This document shows, piece after piece, positions 52,258-62,298 of a DNA stretch of 64,000 bases (the first letter of the stretch is position 1; every line of letters starts with the position of its first letter). The translations under genes were made by a program, and so were the position numbers. This DNA is from an uncultured Oscillospiraceae bacterium (GTDB taxonomy: Bacteria; Bacillota; Clostridia; Oscillospirales; Oscillospiraceae). Below the pieces are notes generated by a model. The model saw only the letters and a program-made list of their open reading frames with translations. It did no database searches and was not told the DNA's origin. The stretch spans positions 124,001 through 188,000 of the forward strand of contig CAKTPI010000001.1 in assembly GCA_934591635.1 (NCBI GenBank). The letters are read 5' to 3'.

Positions 52258-53189
52258 GCGAATTTCATCATGTTTCCGTGCTGCTGGAGGAGTGCATCCA
52301 GGGCCTGGCGATTAAGCCGGAGGGTATTTATGTGGATGGCACCCTGGGCGGCGCGGGACATTCCAGTCGAATCGCCGCAAAGCTAACCACGGGTAGACTG
52401 ATCGGCATCGACCGGGATGAGGTTGCCCTGGCGGCAGCTGCCCAGCGCCTGGAACCCTACAAAGACCGGGTTACCTTGGTTCATTCAAATTTTTGCGAAA
52501 TTGCTTCGGTGCTGGAACGCTTGGGCATTGCGGGGGTGGATGGCATTCTGCTGGATCTGGGGGTTTCTTCCCCTCAGCTGGATGACGGGGCTCGCGGTTT
52601 TTCTTATATGGCAGATGCCCCGCTGGATATGCGGATGGATGCCGGCGAAAGCCTCAGTGCGCATACGGTGGTAAATGCCTGGTCCTACGAAGAATTAAAG
52701 CGGATTTTATATGATTACGGTGAGGAGCGCTACGCACCGCAGATTGCCTCTGCTATCTGCAAGCGGCGGGAACAAAAGCCGATTGAAACGACACTGGAGT
52801 TGGTAGATGTGATCCGCAGCGCCATGCCGGCAGCTGCACTGCGGGAAAAGCAGCATCCGGCCAAGCGGAGTTTCCAGGCCATCCGCATTGCGGTAAACGA
52901 TGAACTGGGTGCGGTCTCCAAGGTGATGGAGGATGCAATTCCCTGTCTGAATTCCGGCGGGCGGCTGGCGGTTATCACGTTCCATTCCTTGGAGGATCGC
53001 ATTGTAAAAAATGCAATGGCAGCGGCAGCCAAGGGCTGTACATGCCCACCGAATTTTCCGGTATGTGTCTGCGGGAAAAAGCCGAAGGTGAAGATCATAA
53101 CCCGGAAGCCCATTACCTCCGGGGAAGAGGAATTGGAGCGCAATCCCAGAGCCAGAAGCGCAAAGCTTCGCATTTGCGAAAAAATATAA
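52254..53189 (+). CDS. rsmH: 16S rRNA (cytosine-1402 N4)-methyltransferase RsmH
   Basis: A 311-aa SAM methyltransferase (MraW). HHVSVLLEECIQGLAI, VDGTLGGAGHSSRIA, LDLGVSSPQLDDGARGFSY and FHSLEDRIVKN are diagnostic. It works with RsmI on the same nucleotide; rsmI is 4 kb away. The start overlaps mraZ (ATGA). Confidence 0.98.
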   Translation: MSEFHHVSVLLEECIQGLAIKPEGIYVDGTLGGAGHSSRIAAKLTTGRLIGIDRDEVALAAAAQRLEPYKDRVTLVHSNFCEIASVLERLGIAGVDGILLDLGVSSPQLDDGARGFSYMADAPLDMRMDAGESLSAHTVVNAWSYEELKRILYDYGEERYAPQIASAICKRREQKPIETTLELVDVIRSAMPAAALREKQHPAKRSFQAIRIAVNDELGAVSKVMEDAIPCLNSGGRLAVITFHSLEDRIVKNAMAAAAKGCTCPPNFPVCVCGKKPKVKIITRKPITSGEEELERNPRARSAKLRICEKI

Positions 53190-53205
53190 GGAGGGGTGAT
53201 ATGCC

Positions 53206-53706
53206 ATGGCGCAGAAGACGGAAATTCAATATGTGAACCAATTCTATGTGTTTGGCAGCGAAGCCCCCAAGACTGCCGCAAAGGCGGCAAAGCCCAAGCG
53301 GGCCAAGGCTCCTGCGGCACATCTTGCTCCTATCCAGACAATTTACATTGACCCGGTGGCCCTGTGCGGCGTGGTGGCGGCGGTCGTGATGCTGTGCCTT
53401 TTGATTGCGGGGGCTTATCGTCTGCGGGATACCCGCGTGGCGTATGATCAGGCAAAGACGCAGCTGGTGGAACTGAAACGGGAAAATGCCCAGCTCAGTC
53501 ATACTTACCATACAAGCTTTGACCTTGAGGAGATTCGCACCCAGGCGGAGGCCGCCGGAATGGTGCCAAAGGAGGACGCTGCGGGCTTTACCGTGTTTTT
53601 CTCTGTCCCCGAAAAGCAGGAGAAGCAGACGGTGTGGGATGATTTTGTTTGGGCCCTGTCCTGGCTCTTCTCTAAGTCCGAAGATTACGTGCTGGCGGAG
53701 GAATAA
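53206..53706 (+). CDS. ftsL: FtsL-like cell division protein
   Basis: A 166-aa bitopic membrane protein. A basic cytoplasmic N-terminus (Ala/Lys/Pro-rich, about 20-45) precedes one transmembrane helix (about 52-72, CGVVAAVVMLCLLIAGAY) and an extracellular coiled coil (VAYDQAKTQLVELKRENAQL). Sequence conservation is low, as for all FtsL. The call rests mainly on position after rsmH and topology. GGAGG precedes the ATG at 53206. Confidence 0.82.
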   Translation: MAQKTEIQYVNQFYVFGSEAPKTAAKAAKPKRAKAPAAHLAPIQTIYIDPVALCGVVAAVVMLCLLIAGAYRLRDTRVAYDQAKTQLVELKRENAQLSHTYHTSFDLEEIRTQAEAAGMVPKEDAAGFTVFFSVPEKQEKQTVWDDFVWALSWLFSKSEDYVLAEE

Positions 53707-53805
53707 ACCCTTCGCCCTTCCATAGAGTGTACTAGCAGCTGCAATGGGCGGCGAGGGGTTCCCTTGCTGCCCATTCCTGACATTATCCGGAAGGAACGGT
53801 GCACC

Positions 53806-56085
53806 ATGGCGAAGGGAAAGGAATTTGGCAGGCTCCGCATGGACAGCGGACAGCACAGACGGGTGATGCTGACGGCGGCGCTGCTGGGCATTGCCGCCTT
53901 TGTCCCGATGCTGCTGCGGCTGTATGCCCTGATGGTGCGGGATTATGATTATTATTCCGGGCTGGCATTGCGCAATCAGACCCGTTCTACCTCCGTTACC
54001 GCTGATCGCGGGACGATTTATGACCGCAATCTCAATGTGCTGGCTGTTTCGGAGAACCGGGAGCATGTATACTTAGACCCCCATGAGCTGAAGCAGTCCC
54101 GGGTGGATATTCCGGCACTCAGCGACTTTTTGGCGGAGGTGCTGGAAAAGGATGCTCAGTGGATCACCGACCAGGCGGGCGACCTGAAAAAGCGGTACAA
54201 GCAGGTGGGCAGCAATATCCCGGAGGAGAAGGCCGGTCAGATTCGGGCCTATATTGTGGAGCATCAGATTTCCGGCGTCCACCTGGAGCCGTCCTCTGTG
54301 CGGGTTTATCCGGGGGGAACCCTGGCAGCCCAGGTGATTGGATTTACAAATGCCTCCAACGATGGTACGGAGGGAATCGAGGCTTCCTATAATCGCTATC
54401 TCTCCGGCACCTCCGGCAGAGTCGTTACGACCAAGGGCAATAACGAAATGGATATGCCCTTTTCCTATGAGCACTTTCAGTCCTCCGGACGGGGGGCGGA
54501 TGTGATCCTTACCTTGGACAGCACCGTCCAGCAAATTCTGGAAAAACAGCTGGATGCGGCGGTACAGCGGTATGATGTTCAGAACGGGGCCTTTGGCTTG
54601 GTCATGAACTGCAAGACCGGGGAAATTCTGGCAATGGCAACCCTGGGCAGCTATGACCCTAATCGGTATCTGGAAATTGCAGATTCCCGCACGCTGGAGG
54701 CGCTGCAAAAAATGCTTGCAGACGGCACAGATGCGGATGCCTATGCCAAAGCCATTTCGGAGGCTCGCTGGAAGCAGTGGCGAAATCGAGTGCTCTCCGA
54801 TGGGTATGAGCCAGGCTCCACCTTTAAGGTGCTGACCATGGCTGCGGCACTGGACTGCGGTGCCATTACCCTGAATACCCCCTTTTACTGTCGGGGGGCG
54901 GAGCAAATTCCCGGGCGCTCCCAGCTGCTGCACTGCTGGCGCTCCGCCGGACATGGCGCAGAGCAGACACCCCAGGCCTTGCAAAACTCCTGCAACATCG
55001 CCTTTGCGCACATTGCTCTTAAACTGGGTGGGGAGCGGTTCTATGACTATATCACCCGCTTCGGAATTCTGGAAAAAACAGGCATCGATCTTTCCGGCGA
55101 GAGTAAGGGTGTGTTCTTTGATAAAAAGCTGATTACGAACACGGAAAAATGGGGCACGGCTTCTCTGACCTCCGGCTCCTTTGGGCAGACCTTCAAAATT
55201 ACTCCCTTGCAGCTGGTGCGGGCCATTGCTTCGGTGGTCAACGGGGGTAATCTGCTGGAGCCCTACATGGTCTCTGAAGTTGTGGATGCCAACGGTGTGA
55301 CCCTCCTGCGGCAGGAGCCAACAGTAGTGCGCACGACCATATCCCCGGAGACTTCAGCCACCATGCGGGAACTGATCCGATCCGTTGTCACGGAAGGAAC
55401 AGCCAAAAATGCGGCGGTTGCCGGATTCTCTATCGGCGGGAAGACCGGAACAAGTGAAAAAATTGATGTTTTTGACGAAAATGGTCAGCGTGTTCAGGAT
55501 AAAATCGTTTCATTTGTTGGGATTGCGCCTATGGAAGATCCGGAGTATATTGTATTGGCTGCTTTGGATACACCCTCCCGTTCCACGGGCATCTATATTT
55601 CCGGCGGTGTGATGGCTGCCCCTACCGTGGGGGCAATCATGGCGGACGTGCTCCCTTACCTGGGCGTGCAGCAGCAGACGGAGGGAGAACCGGTGTTGCT
55701 GGAAGACTTTACAGGAAAAACAATGAAGGAAGTCAAAGCTCTCTTAAAGGATAAAAAGGTGACGGTAAAAGCCATTGGGGTGGAGGAGACTGTTACCGGC
55801 CAACTTCCGGCGGCGGGGCAGATCGTGCAGCCTGGCGGTGAGATCCTGCTCTATCTTGGAGAGCCTTCTCCTCAACGATCGGTACAGGTTCCGGATTTCC
55901 GGGGGATGAATCGCCAGCAGGCCAGTGACGCGGCAGGGCAATTGGGCCTTTTTATCAAGCCAATTGGCTGTGAGGATATTTCTCCCCAGGTGACGGTGTG
56001 CAGCCAGAGTGAAAAACCGGGAACAGAAATGTCAGCAGGAGATACCGTTACGCTGCAATTTGCAGATGGGACGGCCAGAGATTAA
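53806..56085 (+). CDS. Class B penicillin-binding protein (FtsI/SpoVD type) with two PASTA domains
   Basis: A 759-aa septal or spore cortex transpeptidase. After an N-terminal transmembrane helix (about 25-45) comes the PBP dimer domain. Catalytic Ser338 is in GSTFKVL (S-x-x-K), S395-C-N is the second motif and K546-T-G the third (GGKTGTSEK). Two C-terminal PASTA domains follow (about 628-685 and 692-755), as in SpoVD and PBP2b-like proteins. Division versus sporulation role is undecided. AAGGAA supports the ATG at 53806. Confidence 0.93.
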   Translation: MAKGKEFGRLRMDSGQHRRVMLTAALLGIAAFVPMLLRLYALMVRDYDYYSGLALRNQTRSTSVTADRGTIYDRNLNVLAVSENREHVYLDPHELKQSRVDIPALSDFLAEVLEKDAQWITDQAGDLKKRYKQVGSNIPEEKAGQIRAYIVEHQISGVHLEPSSVRVYPGGTLAAQVIGFTNASNDGTEGIEASYNRYLSGTSGRVVTTKGNNEMDMPFSYEHFQSSGRGADVILTLDSTVQQILEKQLDAAVQRYDVQNGAFGLVMNCKTGEILAMATLGSYDPNRYLEIADSRTLEALQKMLADGTDADAYAKAISEARWKQWRNRVLSDGYEPGSTFKVLTMAAALDCGAITLNTPFYCRGAEQIPGRSQLLHCWRSAGHGAEQTPQALQNSCNIAFAHIALKLGGERFYDYITRFGILEKTGIDLSGESKGVFFDKKLITNTEKWGTASLTSGSFGQTFKITPLQLVRAIASVVNGGNLLEPYMVSEVVDANGVTLLRQEPTVVRTTISPETSATMRELIRSVVTEGTAKNAAVAGFSIGGKTGTSEKIDVFDENGQRVQDKIVSFVGIAPMEDPEYIVLAALDTPSRSTGIYISGGVMAAPTVGAIMADVLPYLGVQQQTEGEPVLLEDFTGKTMKEVKALLKDKKVTVKAIGVEETVTGQLPAAGQIVQPGGEILLYLGEPSPQRSVQVPDFRGMNRQQASDAAGQLGLFIKPIGCEDISPQVTVCSQSEKPGTEMSAGDTVTLQFADGTARD

Positions 56086-56122
56086 AATCCTTTCGCTTTG
56101 CGCGGATTCAGGAGGATACAAC

Positions 56123-57583
56123 ATGAAATTAGAGAAACTTTTGGAAGCAGTTCCCGTGCTGGAGCTCCATGCGGATCCGGAAATGGAGATTTCCGGCCTC
56201 TGCTGTGATTCCAGAAAGGCGGAGCAGGGCAGCCTTTTCGTGGCGGTTTCTGGCTTTGCCTCGGATGGCAACCGCTTTATTCCCGCAGCCAGGGCAAGGG
56301 GGGCGGCAGCGGTAGTTACAGCCAAGCGGCCGGAAGAGGAAATCCCCTATATTTTGGTGGAGTCCGACCGGCTGGCATTGGCCCTGATTTCCGGCAATTA
56401 CTTTGGCCAGCCCTCCCGGAAAATGACGATGATCGGCATTACCGGTACCAATGGTAAGACCTCCAGCACCCTGCTGCTCAAGCAGGTGCTTACCCAATGC
56501 CTGGGGGCCAAGGTGGGGCTGATCGGCACGATGGAAAATCACATTGGCGATACAGTGATTCCCACGGAGCGCACAACGCCGGAGAGCTTTGAACTGCAAG
56601 CCCTGTTTGCCCGGATGCTGGAAGCGGGCTGCACCCATGTGGTGATGGAGGTTTCCAGCCATGCCATTTCTCTGGAGCGCATCGGCGGAATCCACTACGA
56701 TGTGGCGGCCTTCACCAATCTGACAGAGGATCATCTGGATTTCCATAAGACAATGGATGCTTACTGCGATGCGAAGGCGGAATTGTTCCGCCGGTGCGGC
56801 AGAGCGGTGGTCAACCAGGATGATGCTTATGCCCCCCGGATGCTGGCAGCGGCGGAGTGCCCGGTGCTTACCACCTCTGCCCATGAAAAGGCGGGCCTCT
56901 ATGCCCGTAATATCGCGCTTCACGCGGACAGCATCCAATTTACAGCCGTCAGCGGGGGAGAGCAGGCGGAGGTTTTCGTTCCTATTCCCGGCCGGTTTAC
57001 AGTGTACAACACCCTGACAGTATTGGGGATTGCCAAAAGCCTGGGTATTTCCCTCCAGAGTGCGGCAGATGCATTGAAGACAGTCAGCGGCGTGAAGGGG
57101 AGAATTGAGGTCGTGCCGACTCCCGGTATGCCCTATTGCGTCCTCATTGACTATGCGCACTCGCCGGATGGACTGGAAAATGTTCTCAAATCTGTGCGGG
57201 ATTTCTGCAAAGGACGGATCATTTCTGTCTTTGGCTGCGGCGGAGACCGTGACCCGATGAAACGGCCAATCATGGGCAAAATCGGCGTAGAACGGGCGGA
57301 TTTTGCCATTATCACATCGGACAATCCAAGAACCGAGGACCCAATGGCCATCATTCGGGATATCCTGGAGGGGGTCAGCCCGGAGTTGGGTGCCTATACC
57401 GTCATCGAGGACCGGCGCAAAGCAATCAGATATGCTATGGACATTGCGAAAAAAGATGATATAATTGTACTGGCAGGGAAGGGCCATGAAACCTACCAGG
57501 AGATCAATGGGGTCAAGCACCACCTGGACGAACGAGAAGAGGTTGCAGCCCACCTGAAAGAATTGAGGGAAAACAATGGGTAA
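56123..57583 (+). CDS. murE: UDP-MurNAc-tripeptide synthetase MurE
   Basis: A 486-aa Mur ligase that adds the third stem residue. The ATP loop is GITGTNGKTSSTLLL, and DNPRTEDPMAI (Asp400) carries the DNPR signature of meso-diaminopimelate-adding enzymes, so the wall is probably mDAP-type. GGAGG precedes the ATG at 56123. It overlaps murF by 8 bases. Confidence 0.97.
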   Translation: MKLEKLLEAVPVLELHADPEMEISGLCCDSRKAEQGSLFVAVSGFASDGNRFIPAARARGAAAVVTAKRPEEEIPYILVESDRLALALISGNYFGQPSRKMTMIGITGTNGKTSSTLLLKQVLTQCLGAKVGLIGTMENHIGDTVIPTERTTPESFELQALFARMLEAGCTHVVMEVSSHAISLERIGGIHYDVAAFTNLTEDHLDFHKTMDAYCDAKAELFRRCGRAVVNQDDAYAPRMLAAAECPVLTTSAHEKAGLYARNIALHADSIQFTAVSGGEQAEVFVPIPGRFTVYNTLTVLGIAKSLGISLQSAADALKTVSGVKGRIEVVPTPGMPYCVLIDYAHSPDGLENVLKSVRDFCKGRIISVFGCGGDRDPMKRPIMGKIGVERADFAIITSDNPRTEDPMAIIRDILEGVSPELGAYTVIEDRRKAIRYAMDIAKKDDIIVLAGKGHETYQEINGVKHHLDEREEVAAHLKELRENNG

Positions 57584-58946
57584 AATTACACTCCGTCAGG
57601 CCGCTGCCTGGTGCGGCGGCTCGGTGGAAGAGAAATATGCGGACGTGGTATTCGAGGGCGCGACCAACGACACCCGGAAGCTCCAACCCGGGCAGCTCTT
57701 TGTGGCGCTCCAGGGCACCCGGGACGGCCATGAATTTATTCAGAATGCCATGTCCAACGGCGCCGCGGCCGTGCTGTGCACCCGGATGATGGGGGATTAT
57801 CCCGCAATTTATGTCTCCAATACCCGATTGGCTCTGGGCGAAATTGCACGCCGGGAGCGGATGCGCATTGGCATGCAGGTGGTTGGCATCACCGGCTCTG
57901 TAGGCAAAAGCACGACGAAGGAGATGGTGGCCCAGGTGCTGGAGACCACCTTCCGTACTGCCAAGACGCCGGCCAATCACAACAACGACATCGGTATGCC
58001 AATGGCAATCCTGGGAATGCCGGAGGATACGGAGGTTGCCGTGGTGGAAATGGGCATGAACCATTTCCGGGAGATGGCCTACCTTTCCAGAATTGCCCGG
58101 CCTGATTTGGCAGTGATTCTGAACATCGGTACTATGCATATGGAACACCTGGGGTCGCAGGAGGGCATCCGAAAGGCAAAGATGGAGATCCTGGAGGGCA
58201 TGGCACCGGATGCACGGGTGATACTCAATGGTGATGACGCACTGCTGCGCAGCCTGGAGGAACAGCCGGCCCAGCCCATCCTTTACTTTGGCACCGATGA
58301 AAGCCTGAATGTCTACGCGACAGATATTGCTCAGGATGACGCCCTGCATTTTACTGCCCATGATGACGGCGGTGATTCGTTCCCTGTCCGGCTGCACGTG
58401 GAGGGTACCCATTATGTATCGGATGCGTTGGCTGCTGTAACGGTGGGCCTTGCGATGGGTGTGTCTCCGGCGAACATTCGCTCTGGCTTGGATTGTTTCC
58501 GCAATATGTCCGGCCGTCAGGAAATTCTGGAGGCAGGCGGTATTACCTTTATCAAGGATTGCTACAATGCCGGGCCGGAATCCATGGAGGCCGCACTGAA
58601 GGTACTGGGCAACAAGCCCGGCAGACGGGTTGCCGTGCTGGGGGACATGCTGGAACTGGGGGTTTGCGCTCCGGCAGAGCACTACCGGGTGGGAAGGCTG
58701 GCTGCTGCCAAGAGTGATTTGGTGTTTGCCTTTGGTCCCAATGCGGAGCGTGTGGTCAGTGGATGCATCACCGGCGGTATGGGGCAGTACCGCGCCCAGG
58801 CCTTTACCCAGAAGGAGAAGCTGATTGCTGCACTGAAGCGCACACTGACACCGGGAGATGTGGTGCTTGTAAAGGGGAGCCATGGCATGCATATGGAGCA
58901 GGTTGTGGATGCTTTCCTGACAGTTGAGAAAAAAGAGGATAAATGA
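57576..58946 (+). CDS. murF: UDP-MurNAc-pentapeptide synthetase MurF
   Basis: A 456-aa Mur ligase that adds D-Ala-D-Ala. The P-loop is GITGSVGKSTTKEMVAQVLE (near 105), and the MurF-typical TPANHNNDIGMPMAIL and FIKDCYNAGPESMEAAL follow. It overlaps murE and stops just before mraY. Confidence 0.97.
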   Translation: MGKITLRQAAAWCGGSVEEKYADVVFEGATNDTRKLQPGQLFVALQGTRDGHEFIQNAMSNGAAAVLCTRMMGDYPAIYVSNTRLALGEIARRERMRIGMQVVGITGSVGKSTTKEMVAQVLETTFRTAKTPANHNNDIGMPMAILGMPEDTEVAVVEMGMNHFREMAYLSRIARPDLAVILNIGTMHMEHLGSQEGIRKAKMEILEGMAPDARVILNGDDALLRSLEEQPAQPILYFGTDESLNVYATDIAQDDALHFTAHDDGGDSFPVRLHVEGTHYVSDALAAVTVGLAMGVSPANIRSGLDCFRNMSGRQEILEAGGITFIKDCYNAGPESMEAALKVLGNKPGRRVAVLGDMLELGVCAPAEHYRVGRLAAAKSDLVFAFGPNAERVVSGCITGGMGQYRAQAFTQKEKLIAALKRTLTPGDVVLVKGSHGMHMEQVVDAFLTVEKKEDK

Positions 58947-58947
58947 A

Positions 58948-59940
58948 ATGACTATAACACCGATGCTTCGTGTTCTTATCACCTGCGTGGCCTCCTGCAT
59001 CCTGGCTGGAATTATCATCCGCCTGCTGCTGCCGGTGCTGCATGCCCTGAAGGCCGGTCAGTCCGTCCGGGACATTGGCCCTACCTGGCACAACAACAAG
59101 GCGGGCACTCCCTTGATGGGCGGCCTGATGTTCATTTTCTCGAGCCTCCTGTGCCTGCTGGGGAACCTGCCCTGGATGACGGATTATACGCCATTTTATG
59201 TGTTCCTGCTGGCATTCTCCTTTGGTATCGTGGGTTTCCTGGATGATTTCTGCAAGGTGAAGTTTAAGCGGGATCTGGGCCTGACTGCTATTCAGAAGGC
59301 CATGCTCCAGATGGCTGTATCCGCCATCTTTGTGTATGTGCTCTACCGTACCGGCAGCCTGACCTGCGACCTGTACATTCCCTTTGCCAATGTGACGCTG
59401 TATTTGCCCCTGCCAGTTTATATCGTGTTTGCAATGTTCGTTATGGTGGGGTGCGACAATGCTGTGAATCTGACCGATGGCATTGACGGCCTGAGCAGCT
59501 CGGTGACCATCCCGGTGATGGTGTTCTTCACTGCTGCCAGTATGGCGCTGAAGCGGTATGATTTGGCGCTGATGCCCGCGGCCATGATCGGCGGTCTGCT
59601 TGCCTACCTGAGCCTCAACTGGCATCCGGCTAAGCTCTTTATGGGAGACACGGGGTCTCTTTTCATGGGCGGTGTGGTGTGCGCCATGTCCTTTGCGCTG
59701 GATATGCCTCTGGTGCTGATCCTTGTTGGCTTTGTATACATCTGCGAGACCTTGTCCGTTATTTTGCAGGTGAGCTATTTCAAGCTGACCCACGGCAAGC
59801 GACTGTTTAAGATGTCTCCCATCCACCACCATTTTGAAATGTGCGGCTGGAAGGAAGAGAAAATTGTCATTTCCTTCGCTTCGGTCAGTGCACTGATGTG
59901 CATCCTGGCTTGGTACAGCATTTCCGGACTTATTCGTTGA
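58948..59940 (+). CDS. mraY: Phospho-MurNAc-pentapeptide transferase MraY
   Basis: A 330-aa, about 10-helix membrane enzyme that makes lipid I. KAGTPLMGGLMFI, FLDDFCKVKFKRDLGL, NLTDGIDGLSS and the HHHFE-type motif in SPIHHHFEMCGWKE are intact. It begins one base after the murF stop. Confidence 0.98.
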   Translation: MTITPMLRVLITCVASCILAGIIIRLLLPVLHALKAGQSVRDIGPTWHNNKAGTPLMGGLMFIFSSLLCLLGNLPWMTDYTPFYVFLLAFSFGIVGFLDDFCKVKFKRDLGLTAIQKAMLQMAVSAIFVYVLYRTGSLTCDLYIPFANVTLYLPLPVYIVFAMFVMVGCDNAVNLTDGIDGLSSSVTIPVMVFFTAASMALKRYDLALMPAAMIGGLLAYLSLNWHPAKLFMGDTGSLFMGGVVCAMSFALDMPLVLILVGFVYICETLSVILQVSYFKLTHGKRLFKMSPIHHHFEMCGWKEEKIVISFASVSALMCILAWYSISGLIR

Positions 59941-59963
59941 TTGCGCTTTAGAAGGGAGCGGGC

Positions 59964-61130
59964 ATGGCAGCATTTACCCTGCATGCCAAAGAGAACCGCC
60001 GCCGCATTCCGGCGGAAGGACGTGTGGATTATCCCTTTTTGTTTCTGGTGCTGCTGGCGCTGGCGGTAGGACTCATCATGCTCTACTCTGCCAGCTTCGC
60101 CCAGAGCGAGTATGATACCGGCTACAGCAGCTCCACCCGGTATCTGCAAAAGCAGGCTGTGTGTGCCGGAATCGGGCTGATTGCCATGGCGATGTTCAGC
60201 CGGATTCCGGTGGATTTCTGGTTCCGGCTGGCCTGGCCGCTGTATGCGGGAAGCATTCTGCTGCTGCTCAGTGTGCTGGTGGTGGGGGAGTCGGTGAATG
60301 GAGCAAGGCGGTGGATCAACGTGGCAGGTCTCCAGTTTCAGCCTTCGGAACTTGCCAAGTTCACGATGATCCTGATTTTTGGAAGGCTGACCCGAAAATA
60401 CGGGGAGCGGGCGGAGAAGTTCCGCTATGGGGTGCTTGGCTTTGGCGTAACAATGCTGGGCATCCTGGTTCCACTGGCTCTGGAAAAGCACTTAAGCGCC
60501 ATTATGCTTATGGGCATGGTGGCGGTGGTGATGATGTTTGTGGCGGGCACCCGGATGCGTTGGCTCCTGATGGGGGCCGGGGCGGCTGCGTTGTTTGTAG
60601 TCGTCTACGTGAATCTGATGGGCTACGCCGGTGACCGGATTACGGCCTGGCTCCACCCGGAGCGAGACCCGGGAGACACGGGATATCAGATTCTCCAGTC
60701 TCTTTATGCCATAGGCTCCGGTGGAGTGTTTGGCCTTGGATTTGGAAAAAGCAGGCAGAAATATCTTTATCTGCCCTTTCAATATAACGATTATATCTTT
60801 GCGGTAATCTGCGAGGAATTGGGGCTTGTTGGTGCATCTTTGATTATCATATTGCTGGCGGCCCTGATCCTGCGGGGGTACTGGGTAGCGCTGCACGCGC
60901 AGGATCGGTTTTCCACAGTGCTTGCAGCGGGGCTTATCACGCTGATTGCGGTGCAGACGGTGCTGAATCTGGGTGTAGTAACGAATCTGCTGCCCTCCAC
61001 CGGCATTGCGCTGCCTTTCTTTTCTTACGGCGGCACTGCACTGGCAGTGAATTTGGGAGAGATGGGCATTGTACTCAGTGTTTCCCGTCATCGCGGCGAA
61101 AGAAAAATTTTGGAGGTTTCAAAACCATGA
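59964..61130 (+). CDS. ftsW: FtsW-type SEDS peptidoglycan glycosyltransferase
   Basis: A 388-aa SEDS-family polymerase with about 10 membrane helices. The signatures WINVAGLQFQPSELAKF, YQILQSLYAIGSGGVFGLGF and LPSTGIALPFFSYGGTALAV are clear. Placement between mraY and murG in the dcw cluster favours FtsW over RodA/SpoVE, but those paralogues are hard to separate. It overlaps murG by 4 bases. Confidence 0.94.
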   Translation: MAAFTLHAKENRRRIPAEGRVDYPFLFLVLLALAVGLIMLYSASFAQSEYDTGYSSSTRYLQKQAVCAGIGLIAMAMFSRIPVDFWFRLAWPLYAGSILLLLSVLVVGESVNGARRWINVAGLQFQPSELAKFTMILIFGRLTRKYGERAEKFRYGVLGFGVTMLGILVPLALEKHLSAIMLMGMVAVVMMFVAGTRMRWLLMGAGAAALFVVVYVNLMGYAGDRITAWLHPERDPGDTGYQILQSLYAIGSGGVFGLGFGKSRQKYLYLPFQYNDYIFAVICEELGLVGASLIIILLAALILRGYWVALHAQDRFSTVLAAGLITLIAVQTVLNLGVVTNLLPSTGIALPFFSYGGTALAVNLGEMGIVLSVSRHRGERKILEVSKP

Positions 61131-62251
61131 ATGTGATTTTCACCTGCGGTGGCACCGCAGGTCATATTAACCCGGCTTTGGCGGTTGCCAATTTGCTCCG
61201 GGAACGGCACCCGGATTGCCGCATTCTCTTCATCGGTGCTACCGGCCACATGGAGGAGAAATTGGTCCCCCAGGCTGGGTATGCGCTCAAGTGCCTGCCT
61301 GGCTCCGGCCTGAGCCGGAAGATGAATCCGGCTGGGATAAAGCAGAATTTCCATGCCGTGAAATGCGTGCTGGATGCCGTGAAGGAGTGCAAGCGGATTT
61401 TTCGGGAATTCCAGCCGGATGTGATTGTGGGCACCGGCGGCTATGCCAGTTTTCCGGCGCTGTATGCCGGTTCCTCTATGAAGATTCCGGTTTGCGTCCA
61501 TGAGAGCAACGCTGTCCCGGGTGTTACCACAAAGCTGGCAGCCAAAATGGCGGATCGGGTACTGGTTTGCTTTGAGGAAAGCAAGAAGATGTACCCGAAT
61601 CCTGACAAGGTGGAAGTCGTGGGTATGCCGGTGCGCCGGGAATTTATTTATGGCGATCGGGCAGCGGCCAGGCGGGAGCTGGGCATCGGTGACGAGCCGG
61701 TGGTGCTCTCTGCTTTCGGCAGTCTGGGCGCAAAGGTAATGAATCAGACCGTGGCAGAACTGTTCCGTATGGAAAAGACGGATGGCTTCCCATTTCGGCA
61801 CATTCATGCTACCGGCAGCTTCGGTTGGGAATGGATGCCGGAGCTGGTCAGGCAGAAGGGCGTTGACTTGGAAGAGGCGACCTCCATCCAGATGCAGGAA
61901 TATATCTACAACATGCCTACCCTGATGGCAGCGGCAGATGTGATGATCAGTCGTGCCGGTGCCTCCACCTGCAATGAGATTGCCGCAGCCGGGCTGCCTT
62001 GTATTCTGATCCCGTCTCCCAATGTGACCAACAACCACCAGGAGAAAAATGCCCGGGTGCTGGAGGAGCGGAAGGGTGCTGTGGTTGTGTTGGAGAAGGA
62101 CTGCACCCCGGAAAAGCTCTATGCGGAAATCAAGGCCTTGCTTGCCGATCCCCAGCGCCGTGAAGAGATGGGGAAGAGTCTTCACAGCATGGTAACGCTG
62201 GACAGTGCTGAGCGAATCTGCGATATTGTAGAGCAGCTGGCAAAACGATAA
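61127..62251 (+). CDS. murG: UDP-GlcNAc:lipid I transferase MurG
   Basis: A 374-aa GT28 enzyme that makes lipid II. The glycine-rich N-terminal loop is TCGGTAGHINPALAVA. GTGGYASFPALYA, VHESNAVPGVTTK and SRAGASTCNEIAAAGLPCILIP are diagnostic. The start overlaps ftsW. Confidence 0.98.
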   Translation: MNVIFTCGGTAGHINPALAVANLLRERHPDCRILFIGATGHMEEKLVPQAGYALKCLPGSGLSRKMNPAGIKQNFHAVKCVLDAVKECKRIFREFQPDVIVGTGGYASFPALYAGSSMKIPVCVHESNAVPGVTTKLAAKMADRVLVCFEESKKMYPNPDKVEVVGMPVRREFIYGDRAAARRELGIGDEPVVLSAFGSLGAKVMNQTVAELFRMEKTDGFPFRHIHATGSFGWEWMPELVRQKGVDLEEATSIQMQEYIYNMPTLMAAADVMISRAGASTCNEIAAAGLPCILIPSPNVTNNHQEKNARVLEERKGAVVVLEKDCTPEKLYAEIKALLADPQRREEMGKSLHSMVTLDSAERICDIVEQLAKR

Positions 62252-62298
62252 CCCGAGCGTGAGGAAAAGCCCCACACCGTTTTCCCAGGAGGATAAAT